A stretch of DNA of 64,000 bases from Membranipora membranacea (taxonomy: Eukaryota; Bryozoa; Gymnolaemata; Cheilostomatida; Membraniporidae), in assembly GCA_914767715.1 (NCBI GenBank), contig OU612065.1, positions 14,570,001-14,634,000 of the forward strand. Reading direction: 5' to 3'. Below are positions 38,601-49,000 of the stretch, in pieces; within the stretch, counting starts at the first letter, position 1; the number at the start of each line of letters is the position of its first letter. The notes under the pieces were generated by a model that saw nothing but the letters and a program-made list of their open reading frames with translations, was not told the DNA's origin and searched no databases. The position numbers were made by a program, and so were the translations under genes.

Positions 38601-39190
38601 TTCATTCCTCTACTTACCACATCCACTAGCTGTGATATAGTTATGGTGGCGTTGATCTTGGTAGGTGTAAACTCCTGATATACAGGACGGATCAATGTGT
38701 CAGGTAAGTCACTTCTTACTTTGGCCAGCAGTCTAGTTATTGGCAAGTTGTGAGCCACTCCAGTTTGAGGGTCAGAGGTTATGTTAACCGTTTCCGCTGA
38801 TGCAGTCCTCACGCAGAATAACACAGCTGACAAAGAGAGAAATGTACTCCTTTGTGCATATAAAAAATTAGTGAGGTAATAATTAGGTGCTAATTCCCCC
38901 TAGTATAAGGAAGGGCAACTAATCAACAACAAAAAATTGGGAAAAAACAAAAAAATTTTAATTACGATATCCCATAGATGATGCTATGTTATCTAGGATT
39001 CTAGAGGCTGTGATCACTATGAAACAGCCATGATAGGTAAACCCGCAAATGTATTCAATGGAACAAGTTTTATTTGAAATAAATAAAAAATTTTACCCCT
39101 TTGCTGTTTGGCAGGGCAACCTTGTGAAAAAATAGTTAACCAATGATGTTACTCACCGATGGAAAAGTATCCTATCATGGTGCAGCACAT
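35660..39190 (-). CDS. Cys-loop ligand-gated ion channel, nicotinic-receptor-like (LGIC-E)
   Basis: Exons 39190-39157, 38826-38618, 38399-38355, 38105-37996, 37601-37340, 37196-36950, 36452-36340 and 35998-35660 join in phase to 452 residues. A signal peptide (MCCTMIGYFSI then VLFCVRTASA) precedes the ligand-binding domain. The Cys-loop is C167-C181 (CQLNMSSFPSDEHNC). Loop-D tryptophan lies in FVKWNPEDFGGI, and W157 precedes the Cys-loop. M1 ends in PFSMLLPADDG. M2 starts at K269 (0') with Asp271 at 2', Leu278 at 9' and an Asp at 20'; position -1' is Ser268. M4 is AVIDRLVFIVLISLSVSVII. Vicinal cysteines are absent, so classical acetylcholine-site alpha identity is not supported. A TATA box lies about 70 bp upstream. 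It is the right-most member of the array. Confidence 0.9.
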
Positions 39191-39258
39191 TTTCAGCAAT
39201 CTCTTATCAATCAGGGATACTCAAGTGGAAATATGAGTGATCTGCAGAGGTGAAAATG

Positions 39259-39266
39259 TTTTTATA
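39259..39266 (-). promoter_or_regulatory. Candidate TATA box of LGIC-E
   Basis: The minus strand reads TATAAAAA 69-76 nt upstream of the ATG at 39190, which would leave a 5' UTR of about 40 nt. Support is motif and spacing only. Confidence 0.45.
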
Positions 39267-40110
39267 GCTGCTCTTTTTGGTGCTTTGCTATTGTAAATTG
39301 ATTATCCATAATCATCAGGAAATAACGATGGCATCAGGAAGGACTACTTCCGATGACACAAATTATTATAAAACCAATCTGAAAGTCTTTTATAACCTTT
39401 ATTTCTTTGTTCGCACTCTGGGAAAATACTTACAGGGAGCATGGGCGCTCAGGCTAAATTTCAGGGCGGGATAGAAACTAGACCGGTCACTAAAAAATAT
39501 TGATCTTGAAAAAGCCTAGAGTTTTATGCGCATACTACTGCTAGAAGCTCCAAGAGGGTGATGACTGATGAGTAAGTCCATCATGTCACCGTTATCCAGT
39601 TATATAAAGCTGTGACGGTAAATAACCTTGAGCAGTAAATACTAGCTAGAATTTAGTCGCTAGCTCAAGCCTGCCAGTATTTTACTCCTCTAGGGTACCT
39701 TGTAACTTTGATCAATCTGGAATTGCTTCCCCTCGATTCTGTGACGGTATACCAAGAGAACGGAGGTGAGGACTTGCAAACGCAGATAATTTTATCAAAT
39801 TTGATCTACCTCATCCCACAAAGAGCCATTTGCTGCTGTTAAGAGGCAGATGTCCATAAACCCTGTCCATCCTTATAAAATTACAACAGTGAACCCCGAT
39901 TGCATGCCATACATGCGGTTTCTCAGAAGTGTAGCAATGATGATAGGTTACAAAAATCATTGATGTTTGAAAAGCTTTTCTCAACCATAAAGTCTGTTTA
40001 TGCTGCCTAATTGTCATCTAGAATAGGTGGTCCATTTATGTCAAACCACATGACCAGAACTAGTCAATTATCATATACTGTCATCAGAGTTATGAGCATG
40101 CCAGTGTGGC

Positions 40111-40245
40111 CCAGATCAAGTTAGATACAGTTTGCCTGCATTCCACTTGCTCCCTTCCGCAAATAAGCTGCAGGCCTATTCGACTGCGGCTTATAAGTGA
40201 AGGAGGCAACTCCAAATGCAGGCAAACCCGATCAAACTTGGTCTA
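40111..40245. mobile_element. Foldback MITE family 1, copy with clear arms
   Basis: CAGATCAAGTTAGATACAGT and TTTGCCTGCATTCCACTTGC on the left pair with GGCAACTCCAAATGCAGGCA and GATCAAACTTGGTCTA on the right. An inner stem (AAGCTGCAGG region against CGACTGCGGCTT) is also visible. Confidence 0.75.
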
Positions 40246-40773
40246 TTGTGGGACTACATGAGTGAGGAGATAGGGGCGAGAGGCATTGGAAGTGAGCCTT
40301 GGCTTTTAGTAAGTAAAATGACGGATAGTATAGGTTTAATCTCATATTCCTAAAAGCTCAAAATCAGCGTAATTGAATACATCATCCACAATCATCTATG
40401 GCTGCCTTGAGTTTTGTTTATAGCACAATTTCTCAGCTGGATAACAAAAATTCACTGTGGACTGAATGCAAACCTGTTAGAATGGGCAAGCCTTCACACA
40501 CGTGCTGTCTCTATGTGATCAGACGATATTTTGTGTTGCTATCGAACACCCGAAAAAAAAAACTGAATACTCTTCCTCGCCAATCTTACACACGAATTGG
40601 TCAGTGTATCTCCAGCTGCACACAGGCACATAAGAGAAATGGCTAGCCTTGAGATCCCTATGTCCTGGTGAGAGTGGGCAGGTTATATTCTCCTCGAACT
40701 CTCTCACCAAACATTTGAATGAACACAGCTCAGAATGAAAGGAATAAGATCCCAGGATGAAGATGTTAACCAC

Positions 40774-40801
40774 TAGCCTTGTCACGCTAGTGACAAGGCT
40801 A
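40774..40801. mobile_element. Foldback MITE family 2, minimal copy
   Basis: TAGCCTTGTCAC and GTGACAAGGCTA face each other across a 4-bp spacer. The ends match the element at 34820. No target duplication is visible. Confidence 0.6.
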
Positions 40802-40855
40802 ATAAATCACATATTTAAAATTTGAATACCATGAACACAAGAGAAAAAATAAAAA

Positions 40856-40955
40856 TCATATATATATATACATAAATATTATTATCATACATACATATGA
40901 ATATATACATAACATGTATATATTTAATATGTATATATATATATTATGTATATAT
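40856..40955. repeat. AT-dinucleotide-rich low-complexity tract
   Basis: About 100 bp built mostly of TA, ATAC and TATG units, a probable microsatellite. Confidence 0.7.
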
Positions 40956-42974
40956 GATGGGTTATAGAGGAAGGAAAGAAAATCAGAAAGGAGTGATAGT
41001 TGGATTATAACAATTTTAATTTTTTCAAACACAGATAGATAAAGATAAGAGTAATAAAACATCACAGTGCATTGGGTTACTGAAAAACGGATGATGGTGC
41101 ATCGATAATTTCAGTTATATTACAACATTAACGTGGGTTGAAATCTGAACTACAAAAGTGTGGTTGGTCAGGGCAACTCATCAATTGGCATAAAATAATG
41201 TGAGTTGACTGCAAGTTTACATTGAGCTTCCACCGGTCTTTCTTCTCAACATTTTTTTTGCAATTTTTTTGAGCGTCTATGACGGCTGATGGGCATTCCA
41301 TGATAACCTCAGGAAAGAAGTTTTGTTAGCAGAATTTGAAGCTGTGGTTGTTAGCAAAGAAAAGACCTGATAAGATCAAAAGTACCTTTGCAGTCCAGTA
41401 AAGTCAGTAAAACAAATAAAAGATTGAAAGAAAATATGTGTACCATAATAAGAAGAAAGTAATTAAAGTAATTATACAGCAGAGAACGACTACGATAATG
41501 TAACACTAGGATGATAACATTAATATTGGCTCAACCCTCACCAAATGTCTGATCTAGCCACCTATGGGATTAGTAAATAGAAAAGTGAGGGGAGGTCACA
41601 GTGCCCTCACAGAAGTAGAAGTAGATTGAACATAGGATTCAGGTCTAAAACTCAATACAAGGAAAGTTTCCGTGCAATTTGAACTGTGAACTGTGCAAGA
41701 GAAAAGAAGACTATTCTAAATAGAACTAGAAATTTGTTTGTAGATCAAAATTGACTTAGCCAGAAACATGGATATTCTGTGATGATGACATTATATTTAC
41801 GTCTATGAGCCATAGACAAAATGTTATAAGTATAACTCAACAAAATATGAAAACATTAAATAATTCAACAATGTGTTATGAAGTTTCTATCCCTACTTCT
41901 GACAAAAATAATAACTACACCGCTGCCTCATAAACATTTTTTGAGGTATTCTGCAGCAGCATGACAATGTTGACAAGGAGACAAAAGGCACCTATAACAT
42001 GAATTTACACAGAAAAATTCCCTTTTCTGCCGATCATAAATGCTGGACAATATCTTGCCATTAAAAAGTAAATTCTGTCATGGCGGCTATTCTTAATTAC
42101 GATTACACTAACGATGACTTAATAGCGTTTGTTCGGCTAGGATTCGCTTTTAAAAAGGATAATAATAACACAGTATAGTATATTTCTGATATATAATATG
42201 GATAAACAAATAATGATAAATATGTGATTATATGGATTCAATCATTGTCTTTTCTGTGATGAGATATTTCAACTAAATCAAAAAATAGTTTATCAAAATG
42301 GAATGCACTGCAATGAGGTCGAAGCCCCTCGAGTAAACTTAACATAGTGATGATAACCCCTTTATAACAAAACTCTCCGCCATTTTAAATGTACGGAGAG
42401 GTCCGGTATACTATGGATGTTGTGTTGTTGATGGTCCAAGTTTTATATACACAGGAAAGATTGGTGATTAAAATAATTATGGATAAATAAGGTGGAAAGC
42501 GATATCTATCCAAGTGCATATTGGTTACTTTGAAAGGTATAAAGATGTTAAATCATAGAAATACCAAGGTGTCTACAAATCACCCATATGCGGCGGAAAT
42601 ACACCACGGTACAACCTGACGAGTTACGAGCGTGATTTTGTGTACATTGATGTCACAAAACACCTGCACAAGCTACATTTACAGTAGGCAGAAATTCCAT
42701 GATTAGTATCAAGCATTAATCACTGCTAGGAAATACACTTAATTGTGCAAAAGGATTTAACACAGAAATGAAATAGAGTGAATATCATAGAAAATAATAT
42801 CATTACAAAAAATGATAGCGGTGGCAGAGTGTTCAGTGAGCCTGACGACTTGAGCTGAACGAGGTGTTAATGATTACAGTGGTTCTCTCTCTAAGTCATT
42901 GTGATGACGTGTGGTAACTGGTGAGTAGGAGCAAACTCATATTTTTATAGCAAGCTGTGCACCACAACGAATAT

Positions 42975-43046
42975 TTAGATGTAGAACTTGGAAAAGGCCA
43001 CTTTCAAATGCATTTTGTTGACTCCAAACTCAAAGTTGTGCATACC
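42975..43046 (-). CDS. Alternative distal terminal exon of the PTBP gene
   Basis: An acceptor (TTTCACAG) is followed by an open frame of 23 codons and TAA. It encodes [14 protein letters not shown] then KVAFSKFYI, closely parallel to [13 protein letters not shown] and RVSFSKSTI at the start of the proximal terminal exon (44551-44360). Both begin in phase 0 and fit the donor at 44977. This copy ends straight after the last strand of RRM4, as in vertebrate PTBP; the proximal exon adds about 40 residues rich in Ala, Pro and Gly. It is best read as a duplicated, mutually exclusive last exon. Confidence 0.85.
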   Translation of the reverse strand, partial: GMHNFEFGVNKMHLKVAFSKFYI

Positions 43047-46000
43047 CTGTGAAAGATGAAAATTGAAAAGATAGGTTAGCGGTTTCTCTACCTAATATTG
43101 GTGGGTAAACATACATACAAACCCTGCTAGAAACAAGAATAATCAGCGCAAAAATAAGTAAGCCAAATTGATTAGGAGTTGCTTTCTGTCGTAAAGAGAG
43201 GTTGCAACTCCTTACAAATCAACAAAGCTTTCTAATTTATTACATCTATGATGGGATAGGTGAATTATTCAAAAGCCTGACACATCATTGGGTAATAGAA
43301 ACTGAAAGAGCTGTGAAGAAACAGTGGTTAGTAAAGTAAAGTCAGAGGTTGTGTCTGAGCTCGTTCTTCGACAGACTGTAAATGTTTCACTGGAGACTTG
43401 ATGCATGAGATTCAAAATAATCGGAATGCATAATCAAACAATAGAGATTCTATAAGGCTTCAGTAACTTAGTAACTGAGCCCGTGTTGGTTATTACTGTC
43501 AGCCGGCATCAAGAATTAGTGAAGCTTTAGCCTCGAACCCTGCAACACTAACCCTACACTCAGGGTTAACAATGTTTGTGTTGAAGTGTTGGTATTAGGT
43601 AGAGAGTAGAAAAGCATAACAAAGAGAGAGGTAATATAGAGAGAACAACAAACCACTGAGCCAAGGTGCTTTACAACAGATATTAAACAGAAAGATGGAC
43701 CACCAATCATCATCACCATCATCATACACTGTACAGCTAAGCAGCAACTGCCGGACATGAAATAAATAATTATGATAATTTACCCTGTTAAAAATCAGCC
43801 GCGGATTAACCAATCCCGCTTACATCAGATCATGATTGCTAATCACAGAGCAAAGAAAATTATAGGGCCAGATAGTACCAAAAAATGATAACCCATCTTC
43901 CCTCCATAGGTTTGATACTGGCTTTCTCTGAAAGCCCACTACGAGAGGAATTATCCTTAAATAACTAAATTCCGTACCCATAATATTTAAGGATTAACTA
44001 ACAAATAATAATTATATCACAGTTAAAATAGTTAGAGATATATCACTGCATAATATCAACACAACCTTGTGTGTCTTTTCAAATTGAGCATATGATAATT
44101 TTGACTTTACAGTAACTCCTTTGGAGTTGTCAGGTTTTGACTATGCGCTCATGAAACTATCGAATTTAACCACAACCACAGAAGAATAATATGAGGGTTT
44201 AAAGAGTGGCCGGATCGTAACAAATATCAGTTGTAGAAAATATTCTTGATTTGCATTCTTGTAATTAACGTAGATGAATAGATTGCGATTGCAAAGATTG
44301 TCACATGGCGAGTAGACGACTGGGGACAAACTAGAGCTATGACTACAATCAGTGATAGACTATGCGAGATGAGGGGCGGCCATAGCCTCCAATCCTACAC
44401 CTCCCACCAGCATAGCAGCGGGCGCTAGTGTGACTGCCCCTGCGATGGCTGGGTTTATAGAATGAGGAGGTGCTACGGGCGGGGTTATCGTTGACTTGGA
44501 GAATGATACCCTCAAATGACTGGTCTCACCAAGCTGAAAATTATGCATGCCCTGAAAACAAAACATCAATGGGTTCAATCAATACTCAGACAACACAGGG
44601 GAACACTCCTCCGGTTTCATTCATGCATACCAACTAAATGGGCTTCAAAGAAGCTCTAGTAATTTGCATGTTTGTAGCATCTACTTTGAGAGATGACAAC
44701 TTCATAAACGGTATACAAATAAGCTACGGGACAACATTGTTCGTTCAAGCCTCATGCTTATCTCTACAAGGGCCATGATTTTACATGAGTTGCTCATGTA
44801 ACTCCAAGCTCATGTAGGAAGAAGAGGGAGTTTAGAAGTTTAGAAGAGCGGGATATTTACAATAAAGTACAGGGAAGTATTCACCCGGCTAGAGGACTGT
44901 AGAAGTTATTGCCACCCGTTACAATACAGTGTCGTTGAGACCTTAGCATGAAGTTGCACAACCACAAAATACTCACAACTAAACCCATGACAGCATCATC
45001 GATAGTTTCCATCTGAATCAGTGCCATCTTATGGTCTTTCTCAAAGAACTTGAAAGCAGTCACTTTTCCGTACTTGGCGAACTCAGTCTTCAGCAGCTCG
45101 CCTTGAACATCCGGACTGTGAAATGGAAAAAAAAATTCATTAAAAACGCAATCAGTTTAGATATTGAATTGCGCGATGTATAATTAGAGACACATACCTC
45201 AATTTTGAAGAGGTTGATCAAGAATCTAAATTGAAATTTTTCTCATACTTTTAAATCCTGCTCAAAGTGTCATTTGTAAAAGAAACTTGAAACAAAGTAA
45301 TTAAGAGAAAATAGAAAAATAACTAATTCTGGAAGATTTGATGATTTATAGCCCATAGTAAATGAATTGAAAGTCAGGACAAATTTCACAGCTTATTCTC
45401 TTTACAGCTCAGTGTATTAATTAAGTAACAACCAGATCATGTATTGCACATTTTGTAACTTTATCAGTAAGCACATACGGTATATTAGATAGATGAAGGG
45501 TGGCGGATGGAGGGTAAATATTCTGATAGTTCTTAGATCCCTTCTTCTTATATCTGTGTAGTGGAGAGTTAGTGTAGTCTTTAGTAAGTTTGGCTCCGTC
45601 GGCTTGTAGATCTGTGGGCATCTGAACTATGGGGTGTTTAGATGGTGCAACTCTTATCTGCTTACCCCATACCTTTATCTTATCCAGATGTGTCAATGCT
45701 GGAAAAAGAAACCTCAGCCGTTAAACTCTTGGTGACAAAACTCTCCATATCAAGTGCCAAATCAACCAGTAATTTCGCAAGGATATGATGGTGGGGAAAG
45801 CTCCCCGTCGTAAATGTCTTGTACGAGAGGCAAAAACAAATTGAGAAGTTGCCCATTATTTTTAAGCAGTGTTTACGCTGATGGATGACTTACCGAGCTG
45901 TGCTTGGGTAGGTTCACTGTATTGCAGCAGAGCGTTATCTTTCTTGTTATAGAGAATCTTAACTCTTATGACATCGCCATAGACACCTAAAGAATGACAG

Positions 46001-49000
46001 GTTACAATTTGAGCGACGCAACAAATATGGCACAACTTCATATCTCCTAAGGTATCATCATTCATTTTTTTTTTAAATGTCATGGAAGCCATTTCTGCGA
46101 CAAATGATGAAAATATATAGTATGGTTCTACTTAGTGGTAATGTGAATATGAAGAACACAGCTCAGCGACTAACAAGTATGTTGATAAAGAACAAATATG
46201 TAAAAATGGAAGGATAAATTCCTACGATTAATGATTCAGTCACTATAATATCAGTAATAGTAGTGCAGAACACAGCAAAAGTTGTATCATTTCAGTTTCC
46301 ACTAATCTTCATACTCGTGAAAAAAGAAATCAACATACCAAAAAGGGTGAACAGATCATCTGGCGTAGCTTTCTACTTGTTGGAATGGAAGGAACATAAA
46401 GAGCAGCCAGTAGCCAATCATATCATCCGTTATAAGACAGAGATTGGAGTTGTCCAATAGAAATGTCCAGAACATAACAGAGCAGGTAAAAGTAGTCAGG
46501 TGACCAATGTCCGCAGTACAGTATTGTAGTAGTACACAGATGTAGTGTGACAGTGTTGGTTATTGGTAGTAAATGGCAGAGGTAATGGTAAAAGAAGAGA
46601 AAAGAAAAACAAAAGAATGATCATGTTGCAGAATATTTTTTCACAAAGTTACAAAGGGTTAAGTCAATGAATGGAATGTAGTCAAACCAGACTAAATGCT
46701 ACGCAACAATTTGAAAAACACGAGCTGTTTGTGCAAACAAGCAGCCAAACCTACTAGCTTATGGGGTGATCTACTATTTTGACATGCCATGAGGGAATAC
46801 CAATATAATCCATTCCAATAATATTATTATCATCTGGGCATCTGATAGCATTGCCATTGAATTCTTTTATTTTTTGTTTTCACATGGTCTTATTTGCTTC
46901 TTGCATTGATCGGTGGTTAATAAAGTTCATAATATAATTCTGGCTGGGCAATAAAATATTGTTGCGTATCACTTCACTGGTCTTTATGGATGGTTTCAGA
47001 ACGGTATCAGTGAGGTTTTCTGCAGGCCAAAAGCTTTCGGGTAATAGAATAAAATCAAGACCAAGAGTTAGGTGTGGTTCGACATGATTTAGTGTTGAAT
47101 TTACAACAATCTAAAATGGTAGTAGAATTTTCCCAGACCAAGAAGATTTACGCACGCAAAAGTTTGGGATTCTAGGTTCAAGTTAAGAGAAGCAACAACA
47201 AAAAATCAATCAGATTCTTGTTCTGGCTAATGATTTTCACAACGGTCGTAAAAGAAGGAAACTGTTTCGAGAAGTGTTGACCCATACTTAGCAGGTATGG
47301 ATCAGCATTTCTCTGTATCTTAAATGAATCATCAGTACAATTCTAAATTGGCCTGACAATTCAGCAAAAGATGGTCGAAGTTAGATTTACCCACCTCTTC
47401 TTCCAGGTTTGAGACCAAGACAACACATCCCGTCTGTTGCATGCCAGGAGGTAGATGTGCGGCCATGTTGGCGGCCATCTGATTAGCTATATGAGGGTTT
47501 ATACCCATGTTCATCATGGCGGCTGGGTTGAGGCCGTGCAGCTGTGGCAGGCCTTGTGCCTGTAGGGAGGGAGGCAAACCATGTGGTAATCCTGGCATAG
47601 ACATCGGCCTCATATTCATAGTGGGAGGTAGCTGCGGTATATTCTGAACTGTGAACATGAGAAAGAGACGGCTTACTTATTCTGGTGATTGAGTATTTCA
47701 AGAGGGTGGGTATATGAAGCGCATTACATCATCAGTAACAGGGCGATTGGGGAACAAGGAACCTAAAAACTGCATCATCAGCCTCCGTCAGTTCTGACCG
47801 ATCATTACAGAATTCCTGTTTACAGAGTTACAGTGGCTAAACCGACAGCCATGTTAGATGATGAGTAATGTTAGTATGAAGAAAGTGCATGATACTACTA
47901 CTAACCTTGATATGGCATATGGTGCATAGCTTGTGGCACTAAAAGCAACAAAAAACAAGAGGACAATTAGGGTTAGCAGGTTAAGGAAGATTAGTCAAGA
48001 GAAAATTACAAAGATGTCTCCCTATCTATGCTGTGGATGTATCAGCATTCCATTTCATCACATATGTATTAACTGCAGGTAGTCATTAGTTATAGGTGTA
48101 CATGTAATTAAATGGTGAAATGAGTGTGTATTAAAATGCCATCTCACAATATCTGAAATTTATTTTACCAAACACATTAAAAGCTGTTATGTTGTAGTAA
48201 TGAACACAAGACGCAAAGCAGAAGACTTTTTTAATGGAGAAAATAAATTATGACGTATGTGAGTAAAAACACAATGGCCGTCAATGCCACATCGCACCAG
48301 GACCACCAGCCCATATCACCAGCTGCCGCAAGGCACCAACCAAACGTCATTTTATGAGGTATGATGTTTGTCATCATATTAATAGATGTATTAATAATTC
48401 ACCAGCTGGTGAGCTAAAGGTCTCATAACGTGCATATATTACATCTGTGACAATCCATTTCCACGCATTAATTTATGGCACATCCATCTGAGATATGCAC
48501 AACACTCAGAGATCATAGAACTTTTAGTTGCAATTGATGATTTGTTCTCGGTCATTGAATGTCTAAATTATTTATTGATTATGATAAAGATGGACAAAGA
48601 GCCAGACTCAACTCATCTCACCAAGATCAAGAATTCTGATCTTGTTCGTTGCCATCTTAGCGACAAGCCATTTCTTTTATCTTCGCTACCGGCTTTATAG
48701 TGCAGTATCAGCCCTTTTATTTATGTAAATTGAATCGATTGTGAATATACTTGTTATTCTCACACTAGTCTGTAGCATTATGGGTGGCCAACAAAGGGTA
48801 GATAACTCTGAATGGGATAGATTGTATTGCTTTTTTCTTTTCGGGTAACATGTAGCTCACAGCTGACTATTGTAACTTCAAATTCATAAAAATTCTATCC
48901 ATCCTTACTCAACCGGAAACCAAGTCATTATGACTTGGATCATCCGATAAGTAAGTTGTCTTGAATTGCTCTTGGTTAGAGTTACAATGAAAAATGATCG

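Larger units (their letters stand above)
39191..42974. other. Intergenic region between LGIC-E and the PTBP gene
   Basis: A 3.8-kb stretch without a supported gene. It holds the LGIC-E promoter side, foldback elements near 40111-40245 and 40774-40801, an AT/TA-rich low-complexity tract at about 40856-40955, and then the likely 3' UTR and downstream flank of the PTBP gene's distal terminal exon. Confidence 0.5.

Noticed and set aside
39700-39815. A seventh member of foldback MITE family 1
   Set aside because: One end (ATCAAATTTGATCTACCT) resembles the family, but the other arm and the GCCTGCATT core are not convincing.
43180-43222. A hairpin GGAGTTGC...GCAACTCC as a structured RNA or MITE
   Set aside because: The arms are only about 8-10 bp and no family terminus surrounds them.
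45460-45478. Extension of the PTBP exon to a GTTACA donor
   Set aside because: It breaks the phase with the next exon; the GTATGT donor at 45478 gives the conserved LSNIPP join.
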